Source: Mucilaginibacter flavus
GTDB lineage: Bacteria > Bacteroidota > Bacteroidia > Sphingobacteriales > Sphingobacteriaceae
Direction: 5' to 3'
Assembly (NCBI RefSeq): GCF_030409315.1
Contig: NZ_JAUFPS010000036.1
Location: forward strand, 1-64,000
Length of the DNA stretch: 64,000 bases
Below are positions 34,344-44,546 of the stretch, piece after piece. The position numbers and the translations under genes are program-made. Positions within the stretch are counted from its first letter, which is position 1. Every line of letters begins with the position of its first letter. The notes under the pieces were generated by a model, which was not told the origin of the DNA, ran no database searches, and saw only the letters and a program-made list of their open reading frames with translations.

Positions 34344-37154
34344 ATGAAGAGACTTTTCCCATTAATTACGGTATTTTTTATTTTGTACCACCCCGGCGCT
34401 CAAGCGCAAAAAACCCAACAAAAGCTCAAAGACATTATTGTAAACCACTTTTTTTCGTGCACGCTTGATCAAATGCTTGATACCCTGGCAACAAACTACC
34501 AGGTACGCATAGTATTTGATAAAGAGCAATTGAGCAGCATGGATGTGGTTGAACATTTTTTTGAGGAACCACTTAAAGCCGTAATCGCGAAAACATGCAG
34601 CGATAACGATTTAAAGTACTGGATAGAATCTACCGGAACCATTTACATTCTTAAAAATCCAGATGATCTTGCCCGGCTGAAAAAACTTAACAGCCTGCGG
34701 CTCCAGGCATCAAACGCCAAAGTTAAGCGAAAGAAAACCGACGACGAAGTAGAGGAAACCAAACTTGTACCCAAACATTTTATGTTCAGCATTAACGGCC
34801 GGGTTATTGATCAACTAACAGGCGAATCGTTGCCCTCGGCTTCTGTAAGAATCCGAAACTCCGATCTATCCACCATCACCAATGCCGAAGGTTATTTTAC
34901 CTTTTTAAGGGTACCGTCTGATACCTGTATCGTGGATGTATCTTATGCCGGCTATCAACAGGATTATTTCAGGCTCAGCCCCGATAAAATTAACACTCCA
35001 CTTATTTGTGGCATGTACTCGTCATTGAATACGCTTAACGAAGTGAGCATCACCGGTAAAAAAAGTGGGGTGATGAACACCGATAGCAGGCAGGTAGGTG
35101 TGCTGCAACTTTCGCCGGCCAATTTAGATAAACTGCCAACCATGGGCGATAAGGATATCCTGCGGGCCTTTCAATTGATGCCTGGGGTAAGCGGCACCAA
35201 TGAATCGTCCTCGGGCGCTTATGTACGTGGCGGCACACCAGATCAAAACCTGGTGGTGTTGGATGGCTTCACCATTTACCAGGTAGATCACCTTTATGGC
35301 TTCTTTAGTGCTTTTAACGCTAGCGCTATTAAAGATGTACAGATGTATAAAGGTGGCTTTACCTCAAAATATGGTGGTCGCCTATCAAGTGTGACCGAGA
35401 TAAACGGTAAGGAAGGTAACAAAAACGAAACCAATGCAGGTATAGATTTAAGCTTACTAAGTGCCAGTGGTTATCTTGAAACACCACTATCTGATAAATC
35501 AACATTGCTATTGGCCATCAGACGATCATACCAGGGCCCCTTTTACAATAAAATATTCAACCAGTTTAACCAAACTACAACCAATCAAGGCGGAGGTTTT
35601 GGAGGCGGTGGTGGTGGCCGTGGTTTTGGCGGAGGCTTTGCCAACCAGGTAACGCCAAGCTCGTTTTTTTACGATGCCAATGCCAAATACACCTATAATA
35701 TCAACCCCAATAATAAAGTTTCCATAAGCTATTACTCGGGTACCGATAAAACCGATAACAGCCGTGATTTGGGGTTACCGCCGGGCTTATCAGGCTCTGG
35801 AAGCAGTATCGGCATTACCGATTACACCAAATATGGTAATCTGGGCAGCAGTGTTAAATGGTTTAGGCAGTGGAGCAAAAAGTTGTACTCCAACAATTAC
35901 ATCACTTATTCATCCTACTTTAACGACCGCAACCGCGGCAGTTCGGGCGGATCATTGTTAGATAGCAATGGTATTGCACATACATTCTCCAATAACACTA
36001 TCGAAACAAATAACTTAAAAGATGTTGGTTATAAATCTGAATGGGAATGGTCGGCAACGGATAAGTACAAATTGCTTTTCGGCGGCTTTGTAAACTATAA
36101 AAAAATAGATTACGAGTATACTCAAAACGATACCGGTAAACTCATTAACCAACACAACAACGCCACATTAGAGGGTGTTTATGCCGAACTTTCCATAGAT
36201 CCCAATAGTAATTTCCACATACAACCCGGTATAAGGGCTACTTATTACGGCCCAACAGGAAAACCATATTTTGAACCCAGGCTTTCGGCCAGTTATAACC
36301 TTACCGATAAGTTGTCGGTAAAGGGAGCAACCGGCCAGTTTTACCAGTTTGAAAACCAAGTGATCCGCGAGGATATATTGGCGGGCGACAGAAATTTCTG
36401 GGTATTATCAAACGGTAAAACCATCCCCGTTGGGCAGGCCAGGCATTATATAGGCGGCTTAAGTTATGAGAACGATTCATTTTTAGTGAGTGTGGAAGGG
36501 TATTATAAAACCCTAAGTGGCCTTACCCAATACACCGTTAGGCAAACCCAAACAGGTGGCGGCGGCTTTAGGGCTACGCCCAACCAGGAAATAACCGTAA
36601 CCGAGGATTTTTATGAAGGCACTGGCAGGGATGCCGGGGTTGAATTATTAGTTCAGAAAAAATTAGGAAATTACACGGGCTGGGTAAGTTATACCTTTGC
36701 CAAAGCTCAGAATAAATTCAGTGTTTTTGGTGATAATTATTATGATGCCAACCAGGATGTAAGGCACGAGTTTAAATCCATCAACATGTACCATTACAAT
36801 CGCTGGAATTTTGCAGCAACCTTCCTGTTCAGCACCGGCAGGCCATACACCGCTCCCTTATCAACCTACACCATTAAAACAGCAGATGGTAACAGCACCA
36901 CTTACCTGAACATCAGCGATAAAAACGGCGAGCGTTTACCTGCTTACCATCGTTTGGATATGTCGGTGTCTTATGACCTGTTGAAGATTGATGGTCATAA
37001 AGTTGGCTCAATTGGTTTATCGTTCTTTAACGTGTATAACCATACCAATACCTGGTACCGCGAATACCAGATGCAAAATAACCAGGTGATAACCACCAAC
37101 GTAAATTACCTGGGCTTCACTCCCAACCTAACTTTAAGTTTAAGATGGAAATAA
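34344..37154 (+). CDS. TonB-dependent receptor with STN and carboxypeptidase-like domains
   Basis: The 936-residue protein has a signal peptide (MKRLFPLITVFFILYHPGAQAQ), an STN domain (about 30-115), a CarboxypepD-like domain (FSINGRVIDQLTGESLPSAS region), a plug (DILRAFQLMPGVSGTNESSSGAYVRGG) and a barrel. A glycine-rich loop of about 18 residues lies near residue 415 (35589-35642). STN domains usually signal to FecR-type anti-sigma factors, but none is encoded here; the LytTR pair may replace them. It overlaps the next gene by 10 bases. Confidence 0.9.
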   Translation: MKRLFPLITVFFILYHPGAQAQKTQQKLKDIIVNHFFSCTLDQMLDTLATNYQVRIVFDKEQLSSMDVVEHFFEEPLKAVIAKTCSDNDLKYWIESTGTIYILKNPDDLARLKKLNSLRLQASNAKVKRKKTDDEVEETKLVPKHFMFSINGRVIDQLTGESLPSASVRIRNSDLSTITNAEGYFTFLRVPSDTCIVDVSYAGYQQDYFRLSPDKINTPLICGMYSSLNTLNEVSITGKKSGVMNTDSRQVGVLQLSPANLDKLPTMGDKDILRAFQLMPGVSGTNESSSGAYVRGGTPDQNLVVLDGFTIYQVDHLYGFFSAFNASAIKDVQMYKGGFTSKYGGRLSSVTEINGKEGNKNETNAGIDLSLLSASGYLETPLSDKSTLLLAIRRSYQGPFYNKIFNQFNQTTTNQGGGFGGGGGGRGFGGGFANQVTPSSFFYDANAKYTYNINPNNKVSISYYSGTDKTDNSRDLGLPPGLSGSGSSIGITDYTKYGNLGSSVKWFRQWSKKLYSNNYITYSSYFNDRNRGSSGGSLLDSNGIAHTFSNNTIETNNLKDVGYKSEWEWSATDKYKLLFGGFVNYKKIDYEYTQNDTGKLINQHNNATLEGVYAELSIDPNSNFHIQPGIRATYYGPTGKPYFEPRLSASYNLTDKLSVKGATGQFYQFENQVIREDILAGDRNFWVLSNGKTIPVGQARHYIGGLSYENDSFLVSVEGYYKTLSGLTQYTVRQTQTGGGGFRATPNQEITVTEDFYEGTGRDAGVELLVQKKLGNYTGWVSYTFAKAQNKFSVFGDNYYDANQDVRHEFKSINMYHYNRWNFAATFLFSTGRPYTAPLSTYTIKTADGNSTTYLNISDKNGERLPAYHRLDMSVSYDLLKIDGHKVGSIGLSFFNVYNHTNTWYREYQMQNNQVITTNVNYLGFTPNLTLSLRWK

Positions 37155-37954
37155 AAACATATACCCAAAATATAGCACTGAGTTTAGTAGTCGCACTATT
37201 TGCACTCTCCTCATGCAAAAAGAATTCATCAGACACGCTGTTAACTAACAAACCTGTTGTAGAGGCTTACCTCATTCCCGGCAATAATTTATCTGTAAAG
37301 GTATATCAGCAAAAAGCGCTTGCCGATACAACTACTTACGGCGCGGCACTTACCGGCTTAAGTATCAGCGTTAGCGACGGCAGCAAATCCGTTAAACTTA
37401 CCGAATCGGCAAGTGGCACTTATACCTATGTCGATGGCTCGTTTGTTAGCAGCGGTAAAACTTATACCATGCAATTCACCTATGCTGGTGTAAACGTAAG
37501 CGCGGCTACCATTATGCCGGGCAAACCACAAAACTTTAAATTATCTGATAGCGTATTTCACGTACTAAGCACAATCAATCCGCTTTATGCCGATGTTGTG
37601 AGAGGGACTATTACCTGGGATAACCCCGATTCGCTTTACCACCTGCTGGTATTTAAAAACCTGGATAATGATCCTTTTTATATTTCGTACATCCGCAGCA
37701 ATAACAAACCAAGCTTCCAGATCAATACCGAACAGGCCGCTTATCATAACCTGGTACAATCCTCCTTTAATTATTACGGGCATTACCAGGTGATACTGAT
37801 GCGTGTTAATAAAGAGTATATCAATATCCTTACCACCAACATTTCCAGAAACTCGCAGGCGCTGGTAAACGAACCAACAAACGTAACCAACGGCTTAGGG
37901 ATTTTTACCGCCATGCAAACAGATACGTTGAGTTTGAGGGTGACAACTGAATAA
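37145..37954 (+). CDS. DUF4249-family lipoprotein
   Basis: The 269-residue protein has a lipobox (ALFALSSCKK) and an Ig-like/beta-rich body with the TLLTNKPVVEAYLIPGNNLSVKVYQ region typical of DUF4249. These lipoproteins are regular partners of STN/plug-type TonB receptors in Bacteroidota and probably bind its ligand at the surface. Start overlaps the receptor stop. Confidence 0.8.
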   Translation: MEIKTYTQNIALSLVVALFALSSCKKNSSDTLLTNKPVVEAYLIPGNNLSVKVYQQKALADTTTYGAALTGLSISVSDGSKSVKLTESASGTYTYVDGSFVSSGKTYTMQFTYAGVNVSAATIMPGKPQNFKLSDSVFHVLSTINPLYADVVRGTITWDNPDSLYHLLVFKNLDNDPFYISYIRSNNKPSFQINTEQAAYHNLVQSSFNYYGHYQVILMRVNKEYINILTTNISRNSQALVNEPTNVTNGLGIFTAMQTDTLSLRVTTE

Positions 37955-37973
37955 GCGATTTCGAATCAAAACA

Positions 37974-38009
37974 AAAAAGGGTGGCTGCTTTTACGCAACC
38001 ACCCTTTTT
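37974..38009. terminator. Bidirectional terminator
   Basis: aaaaagggtgg (37974-37984) pairs with ccaccctttttt-type arm (37999-38009), with T runs on both strands. It lies between the convergent DUF4249 and sterol-desaturase genes. Confidence 0.9.
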
Positions 38010-38024
38010 GTTAGTACCGTTTTA

Positions 38025-38996
38025 TTACTTATCTCCCTGCAAAACCAAATCGTTAAGTTTTACGCCACGCTGCGTAACAGTTTCACTGGGTTTAACAACA
38101 GATAACTGGCTTTCAACCGGTTCATCAAGCCTTACTACCGGGCCGTCTGCCGCAAGCTCACTGCCTGTTACTTTTGATTTAAATATAGGCCACAGCAATT
38201 GGGCATACCATTGATCGCCTTCATAGTGTGATATACCGTATGTTTTTGGATATTGCCTTGAAATTAAGGCTGTTCCAAATATAATATCCCATAAAAAGAA
38301 CATATTGCCAAAGTTACCTTTGTAATAGCCTACGCCATCGTCTGTTGTAGCAGCATGATGGGCGTGGTGGGTCGCCGGAGTCGAGATCAGGCGTTCCAAT
38401 ACCCAGGCCAAAGGATGTAATACTTTGTACTTGTACAATGGCGCATCCCACGGGATACTTGAATGAGCCAATGTGGTAATAGTTCCTTTAATGGCTTTTA
38501 CTACTACCGCAGGGATGCCTAAGCCCATGTAAACCAAAGCTGTAGTCAAATACGTTTGCGAAAAGAAAAGTGTATAAATTGCATTTTGTCTGCTGGCCAT
38601 AGCCATACCCATGTATGATGCCGAGTGGTGTGTACGGTGAAACCTCCACAACCACGGAATTTCATGGTGCAGGCGGTGATACCAGTATTGGGTCAAATCA
38701 TCAGCTATAGCGATGATAATAAATCCCCAGAAAAACGGCACCCAGTTAAATACTTCTTTTAAGCCCGGTAATACCGACGGTAAAAACTTAAGCCCGAAAT
38801 AAGCTACCGCCGGCCTGATGATCAATCTTGGCAAAATGAAGCAGGCAATATCAACCCATTTTTCATTTTTGGGCCATTTGTTTTTGTAAAGGCCGAATGA
38901 AAATTCAAATACTCCTATAAAGAACACCAAAAACGGAAAGCCATAGCTATCCAAATGGTCAATTATATTTTTGATAAAATTAATCGTTGCTTCCAT
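38025..38996 (-). CDS. Sterol desaturase / fatty acid hydroxylase family membrane enzyme
   Basis: The 323-residue protein has several membrane segments and the three histidine boxes of the di-iron hydroxylase superfamily: YWYHRLHHE, RFHRTHHS and THHAHH. It would hydroxylate or desaturate a lipid. It is the last gene of an operon that starts with SusC/SusD and includes two tiny membrane proteins; its substrate is unknown. Confidence 0.9.
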   Translation of the reverse strand: MEATINFIKNIIDHLDSYGFPFLVFFIGVFEFSFGLYKNKWPKNEKWVDIACFILPRLIIRPAVAYFGLKFLPSVLPGLKEVFNWVPFFWGFIIIAIADDLTQYWYHRLHHEIPWLWRFHRTHHSASYMGMAMASRQNAIYTLFFSQTYLTTALVYMGLGIPAVVVKAIKGTITTLAHSSIPWDAPLYKYKVLHPLAWVLERLISTPATHHAHHAATTDDGVGYYKGNFGNMFFLWDIIFGTALISRQYPKTYGISHYEGDQWYAQLLWPIFKSKVTGSELAADGPVVRLDEPVESQLSVVKPSETVTQRGVKLNDLVLQGDK

Positions 38997-39183
38997 TACC
39001 GTCTGCGTTTTTATTGTTTACTGATTTTGTTTGTTGTGTGGTATGATGCTGTTTTTTCTCCCATGGTCGCTGTCCGGTTATTACAAACGTTGCGAACATG
39101 AGTGCTATGGGCAGCACATAAATGAATAAGCTAAGAATCACATTGCGCGTGATCCGTTGCTTGGTGGCTAATTCCATTTTCAT
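38980..39183 (-). CDS. Small single-pass membrane protein
   Basis: 67 residues with a hydrophobic segment (VILSLFIYVLPIALMFATFVITG, about 15-37) and a polar tail of His, Gln, Asn and Lys. It overlaps the desaturase start by 17 bases and follows another tiny membrane protein by 3 bases, which supports it as real. Function unknown. Confidence 0.65.
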   Translation of the reverse strand: MKMELATKQRITRNVILSLFIYVLPIALMFATFVITGQRPWEKKQHHTTQQTKSVNNKNADGNGSND

Positions 39184-39186
39184 GAT

Positions 39187-39354
39187 TTATTCTGTTTTAG
39201 TTGGTTTAATGTTTGTTTGTTGCTCAACAGGCTGTTTACTCAGCAAATGCTGCGTAAGGTATAAGCCGCCAAAAATGATGATGAATGGTACCAGCGTGAC
39301 GATGATGCCAACCAGTATCTTTTTCCCTAAAATTGTTACATCTGATAGTGTCAT
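39187..39354 (-). CDS. Very small single-pass membrane protein
   Basis: A 55-residue frame from ATG at 39354 to TAA at 39187: a short polar start, then ILVGIIVTLVPFIIIFGGLYL as membrane helix, then a Gln/Thr/Lys tail. It fills the gap between SusD and the 67-residue protein, has similar layout to the latter and stops 3 bases before it. Reported here because gene finders often miss it. Confidence 0.6.
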   Translation of the reverse strand: MTLSDVTILGKKILVGIIVTLVPFIIIFGGLYLTQHLLSKQPVEQQTNIKPTKTE

Positions 39355-39381
39355 ACTTTTAACTTTAATTTATTCTTTGAT

Positions 39382-40860
39382 TTAATAGCCTGGGTTTTGA
39401 GTTAACTGCGGGTTAGTCTGAATTTCGACCTGCGGAATTGGATACAAGTTATATTTTGCATTTACGCCGGTTTTGGCCGGAATTTTATGCAGCGCATCTA
39501 CCAAAGCCGTTCCACCTTGCCTTACCAGGTCAAACCAGCGATGTCCCTCCTGTATCAATTCTTTGCGACGCTCTAAAAACAATGAATCCCTAAAGGCAGC
39601 CTGGCCTAAGCCCGCGGTAAGATTTGCTACGTTGGCACGGTTGCGTACTTTATTAATAGCAGCGTAAGCATCATTTGTAGGGCCGTTAATTTCATTTAAA
39701 ACTTCGGCATACATCAACAACACATCAGCATAGCGCAAAACCGGGTAGTTTACCGCACTTTGATTTTGAATGGTTAAGGGCGATAAGCTATAGTCAACAA
39801 ACTTGTTGAAATATGGCGTATAGGCATTTTTAAACACTACATATTTGCCTGTAGCGGCGTTATAAACCGAATCGTAAAATGTAACGGCCTTACGGGTATC
39901 TGTTTTAGCAAATAGTTTTGATACGCTGCTATCGGCAGGAATGTCAATAGGGAAAGTGCCTGTATTAAATGAGGTAAAGCTTTGGCTAAGGTTTTGCGCG
40001 CTATTAGCTTCGCCCAGGTTGGTTTCAAACTGCACCGAAAAAATGTGCTCCACACCATTTTTAGTTGCCTTTTGGAAAACATCCCTATAATTGGCAAACA
40101 AAGCATAGCCATAACCGCCATTAATAACGGTATTTAATTCGGTAAGGGATTTGGTATACTCCTTACGGGTTAAATAAACCTTGGCCAGTAAAGTATGCGC
40201 CGCTCCACCGGTTGCCCTACCTAAATCGGTACCGGCATAAGATTTTGGCAAATTGGTTGCATCCTGTAAATCACTGATGATTTGCGCGTAAACTGTCTCT
40301 GCCGCCGTGCGTTTCACAAATAACTGATTCAGATCAAGACTATTAGGATTATGCAGCACAAGCGGTACATCACCCCACAGGCGTACCAGGTCAAAATACA
40401 GCAATGCCCTTATAAATTTTGATTCGCGCACAAGTCTCGATCGTAAGGTAGTATCTATCTGTATAGTCGGAATATTATCAATAGCAATATTGGCGCGGTT
40501 AATACCGTAGTAAATTTGCTGCCAAACTTTTTGCACACGGCTGTTTGATGCAATGTAAGTGGCTGTACCTAAAGCGCGTACATCGGGATTGGTGTTGCTG
40601 GGGCTATATACCTGGTTATCACTTGCGTTTTCAACCAATAAGTTAAGCTGCCTGCCATACAATGGGAAATCGCCTGCAGGATCGCTGTTTAATGTGCCGT
40701 ATATGGCGTTTACAGCCGATACCGCATCTGACGATGTTTTAAAGAATTGAGTAGCTACAATTACCGAGCTTGGGTTTTCATTCAATTTATTGCAGGCACC
40801 AAACAGAATACTGATTGCCGTTGCTGATAAAAGGAGTGTATATATTGATAGTTTTTTCAT
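39382..40860 (-). CDS. SusD/RagB-family surface lipoprotein
   Basis: The 492-residue protein has a lipobox (LFGACNK), TPR-like helices (LIRESKFIRALLYFDLVRLWGDVPL region) and the C-terminal SusD ending (RKELIQEGHRWFDLVRQG, then YPIPQVEIQTNPQLTQNPGY). It binds the glycan or other ligand above the SusC barrel at 40871. It is separated by 10 bases from that gene. Confidence 0.95.
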   Translation of the reverse strand: MKKLSIYTLLLSATAISILFGACNKLNENPSSVIVATQFFKTSSDAVSAVNAIYGTLNSDPAGDFPLYGRQLNLLVENASDNQVYSPSNTNPDVRALGTATYIASNSRVQKVWQQIYYGINRANIAIDNIPTIQIDTTLRSRLVRESKFIRALLYFDLVRLWGDVPLVLHNPNSLDLNQLFVKRTAAETVYAQIISDLQDATNLPKSYAGTDLGRATGGAAHTLLAKVYLTRKEYTKSLTELNTVINGGYGYALFANYRDVFQKATKNGVEHIFSVQFETNLGEANSAQNLSQSFTSFNTGTFPIDIPADSSVSKLFAKTDTRKAVTFYDSVYNAATGKYVVFKNAYTPYFNKFVDYSLSPLTIQNQSAVNYPVLRYADVLLMYAEVLNEINGPTNDAYAAINKVRNRANVANLTAGLGQAAFRDSLFLERRKELIQEGHRWFDLVRQGGTALVDALHKIPAKTGVNAKYNLYPIPQVEIQTNPQLTQNPGY

Positions 40861-40870
40861 GATTTTATAA

Positions 40871-43800
40871 TTAAAAAGTAACCGCTAAACCTGCCAGGAA
40901 GGTACGCACCGGCGGATAGGTGCCGTAATCAATACCTTGTTTGGTATTGTCATTATCGTAAAAACTTACTTCGGGATCTAAACCTTTGTATTTGGTAACG
41001 GTAAGCAGGTTTTGGCCTGATACATAAACCCTTAGGTTTTTAGCGTGTATTTTAGAAAGCAACGGACTTGAGAACGTGTATCCTAAAGACGCGTTCTTCA
41101 ATTTAAGGAATGAGGCGTTTTCGATATACCTATCGGTAACTTGTGGCACCGGCGAGTTGGTAGCACGGGCAACGATTCCGGTTGTGTTATCAGGTGTCCA
41201 TCGGTTAAGTAATTCGGCAGATGCGTTAAGCGATAATGTTGGTCGCTCTAAAGTTTGCTGCAACAGGTTAAATACCTTGGCCCCATATGATCCCTGGAAA
41301 AACACCGAAAGATCAAAATGCTTATAAGTAAAGGTGTTAGTGATACCGCCTGTAAACTTAGGTTGCGAGCTGCCTAAACTATGCTTATCGGCAGTAGTAA
41401 TTACACCATCATGGTTAGTATCTACATATTTGGTATCCCCTACCTTTTGCGGCACACCGGCTAACAGCGGGGTACCATTTGCAATATCTGCAGCGGTTAA
41501 CAACCCATTGGTGTTATATCCCCAAAAAGTTCCCACAGGTAAACCAACTTGTACAATAACCGGCGATAGCTGACCTGTTGCTGCTGTTGGATAAAAATAG
41601 TTTATCCCCTGGCCAAGGCTCAATACCTTGTTATGATTTAAGGCAAAAACAAGGTTTGTTTTCCAGGTAAAGCCATCACCTTTTATGTTATCGGTATTAA
41701 TGGCAAGTTCAAGGCCTTTATTTTCTACACTGCCTACGTTTTCAAGCGCGCTGGCATAGCCGGTATATAATGGCAGTGGTACATATAACAACAGGTTAGT
41801 CGTTTTTTTATAATAAGCATCAAAAACAACGTTCACCCTATCATTAAATAATCCAAAATCAACACCACCATCGTATTGCGTGGTTGTTTCCCATTTTAAA
41901 TTAGGGTTGGCCAATTGTACAGGTGATATACCCGTTACCAGTTTACTGCCAAAATAGTAGTTGGTTGGCGCAAGTGCGGCTAATGAGCTGTATGGCGGTA
42001 CTTCTGAGTTACCGGTTTGGCCGGCACTTAGCCTAAGCTTTAAATTGGTTACGGTTTGGCTTAATGGTTTAAAGAAATCCTCGCGACCGACATTCCATGA
42101 GAAACCTGCCGATGGGAAGTACCCCCATTTATTATTCTTACCTAATTTTGATGAACCATCGGCCCTGCCAGATAAAGTTAAGTTGTATTTATGCAGATAC
42201 GAGTAGTTGATTCGGGCCAGGTATGAATTTAGTGTTGAGTTATGGGCCGATGAAGTTGGTAAATTGGCTATGCCCGCGTATGATAAATTATTGAACGTGG
42301 TAAGATCATTCGGAAATTTTTGAGCCGATGCTATTGAAGCATCATCGCGGGTATATTGGGTTGTATAACCTGCCAACACCGTCAAGTAATGCGTGTTATT
42401 GAAAGCATGATCATAAGTAAGCGTGTTTTCATTTAACCAGCTTAATGAGTGGCCCGAACCTATAGAAGCATATCCGCTCGCAGCGTAGCCGGTTGAACCA
42501 CCAGCCGGCGAACCGGTAAACGACGGCGCGTAGTATTGCACAGAGGTATTCAATATATCGGTACCGGCGGTTACTTTTAAAGTAAGATCGTCCAGTATTT
42601 TATATTCGCCGGCTATATTGCCTAAAATTCGGGTAAGCGTAGTGGTATTTGTAGTGGCGGTGATATCCTGTAAAGGGTTAGTGGCCGAGGCGTTATAGGG
42701 ATTAGTAGTATTATAACTTCCATCAGCATTTTTTATGGGTGCCACCGGCGATGTGAGTATAAGACTGGCGTAGGCATTGCTAAAGTTTATGCTGTTGTAT
42801 GAACTGCCGGCGAGTTTATTTTCGATAGATTGACTGCCGAAAATGTTGGTTGATATTTTAAACTTCTCCGATACATTTTTTTCATAGTTAACCCTTGCGG
42901 AGTACCTTTTAAACCCGGTATTTAAAATAGTACCTTTTTGATCAAAGTAATTGCCAGATACCAGGTACCTTGATTTTTCATCGCCACCAGATAATGATAG
43001 TTCTTCATTCAACACAGGCGCGCTGCGTAAGGCCGAACTTTGCCAGTCGGAACCATTGCCGAAAGCTGCGATTTGCGCATCGGTAAAGGTTTTGACAACG
43101 TTATCGCTTACGTTAATATCATTAACCAATGATGCCCATTGGCTGCCATTAAGCAAATCGAGTTTTTTTGCAACCCGTTGGGTACCGTAATACGAGCTTA
43201 AGCTCACGTTATTGGTGCCTTTTTTGCCGCGTTTTGTAGTTATAATAACCACGCCATTTGCACCATGTGAACCGTAAATAGCTGTAGCAGAAGCGTCTTT
43301 CAAAACTTCTATCGACTCAATATCATTTGGGTTGATGGTAGATAGCGCATTAACGCTTGTTCCCGATGAACCTATGTTGGCGTTATCATTATTGTTATAA
43401 ACAATAAAGCCATCTATTACATATAACGGCGCGTTACCGAATGAAATAGAGTTACCGCCCCGCACCCTGATGGTAGCCGTACTACCCGGCTGACCAGAGT
43501 TTTGAGTTACCGCCACGCCCGACACAGCGCCTTGTAATAAATTATCAAAACCGGCAGCAGGCTGGCTCAATATATTTTTAGGTACCGATGCTATAGAGCC
43601 TGTGATATCGCTTTTCTTTTGCGTGCCATAACCAACTACAACTACATCATTTAATTGGTTAACACCGTCGGCGAGGGTCACGGTTATAGGGCTTCCGTTG
43701 GCTATTACTTCTTTTGTTTTGTAACCTATAAAACTTACCACAAGTGTGTAAGGGAATTTTTGGCCGGTTATGAAGGAAAAGCTTCCATCCTGGCCTGCAG

Positions 43801-44008
43801 CCACGGCGTGCGTTGTGCCTTTAATTTTAATAACCGCGCCGGCTACGGGCTGCTTGGTTACCGAATCGATAATTTTACCTACCAGGTGCGAGTTTATAGT
43901 TGCGGGCGGCTCTGTTTGTTGGGCAGATGCTATGCTCCCCGTGACCACGAAAGAAAGGACTAAAAAAAACTTAAAGTATATACTTTTTGCATGGGTATAT
44001 ATTTCCAT
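40871..44008 (-). CDS. SusC/RagA-family TonB-linked outer membrane protein
   Basis: The 1045-residue protein has a signal peptide, CarboxypepD-like domain (GKIIDSVTKQPVAGAVIKIKG), the SusC plug signature (VLKDASATAIYGSHGANGVVIITTKRG region) and a long barrel with C-terminal VRTFLAGLAVTF. It forms the importer with SusD. No glycosidase gene is attached; instead the operon leads to a lipid hydroxylase-like enzyme, so the substrate may be a lipid or sterol-like molecule by inference. Confidence 0.95.
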   Translation of the reverse strand: MEIYTHAKSIYFKFFLVLSFVVTGSIASAQQTEPPATINSHLVGKIIDSVTKQPVAGAVIKIKGTTHAVAAGQDGSFSFITGQKFPYTLVVSFIGYKTKEVIANGSPITVTLADGVNQLNDVVVVGYGTQKKSDITGSIASVPKNILSQPAAGFDNLLQGAVSGVAVTQNSGQPGSTATIRVRGGNSISFGNAPLYVIDGFIVYNNNDNANIGSSGTSVNALSTINPNDIESIEVLKDASATAIYGSHGANGVVIITTKRGKKGTNNVSLSSYYGTQRVAKKLDLLNGSQWASLVNDINVSDNVVKTFTDAQIAAFGNGSDWQSSALRSAPVLNEELSLSGGDEKSRYLVSGNYFDQKGTILNTGFKRYSARVNYEKNVSEKFKISTNIFGSQSIENKLAGSSYNSINFSNAYASLILTSPVAPIKNADGSYNTTNPYNASATNPLQDITATTNTTTLTRILGNIAGEYKILDDLTLKVTAGTDILNTSVQYYAPSFTGSPAGGSTGYAASGYASIGSGHSLSWLNENTLTYDHAFNNTHYLTVLAGYTTQYTRDDASIASAQKFPNDLTTFNNLSYAGIANLPTSSAHNSTLNSYLARINYSYLHKYNLTLSGRADGSSKLGKNNKWGYFPSAGFSWNVGREDFFKPLSQTVTNLKLRLSAGQTGNSEVPPYSSLAALAPTNYYFGSKLVTGISPVQLANPNLKWETTTQYDGGVDFGLFNDRVNVVFDAYYKKTTNLLLYVPLPLYTGYASALENVGSVENKGLELAINTDNIKGDGFTWKTNLVFALNHNKVLSLGQGINYFYPTAATGQLSPVIVQVGLPVGTFWGYNTNGLLTAADIANGTPLLAGVPQKVGDTKYVDTNHDGVITTADKHSLGSSQPKFTGGITNTFTYKHFDLSVFFQGSYGAKVFNLLQQTLERPTLSLNASAELLNRWTPDNTTGIVARATNSPVPQVTDRYIENASFLKLKNASLGYTFSSPLLSKIHAKNLRVYVSGQNLLTVTKYKGLDPEVSFYDNDNTKQGIDYGTYPPVRTFLAGLAVTF

Positions 44009-44546
44009 ATATTTAAAATGTTTTGTTGACGAGTAAATTTTGTTAGTAAAACGACGGGATGTGGATCAGTAGTGATTGGCGTTACGGCTGGTTCATCATC
44101 CAAACTACCGGCAAGGCTACCTTGCCGGTTTTGTTATTTATAGATCATAGTTTCATTTCAGGGGTATGGTATTTTAAAAATTTCTGATACATGCGCATAC
44201 CTCAACCTTCGGGTTCCCGACCGGCACGTTATGGCATTGATCACTAAAAATCAGGAGAATATGGGTTGCCAGGTTAGCAACAACAGCAGGTGCAACACAT
44301 TTGCATGGTTACCGGTAGTAATAAAGAATGAGCGTAAAAATTTGTCTTCATTTCAATTATTTGATAAGGCAAATATATAAACTTTTTTAAATTATCCATA
44401 AAATCTATAGTTTTAGTAGAATTTAATTGATATTAATCACTCTTTTTATTTGAAATCATCCACTTTAGCGCCAAATTGGGCATTGCCCTCCCCTTTCGTC
44501 GCCAATTTTGCGTAAATTAGCATCACAATAAAACAGAAAGATTGAT
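44009..44546. other. SusC leader and divergent promoter region
   Basis: On the minus strand TATATTTG (44370-44377) matches the Bacteroidota -7 box and would give a leader of about 350 bases for susC; the -33 match is weak. In that leader lies a perfect 10-bp hairpin, accggcaagg / ccttgccggt (44107-44116, 44120-44129). The right end must hold the promoter of the vWA gene. No gene seen. Confidence 0.45.

Noticed and set aside
35589..35642. Tandem repeat or frameshift in the TonB receptor gene
   Set aside because: The glycine-rich stretch stays in frame and the barrel continues normally; it is a low-complexity loop.
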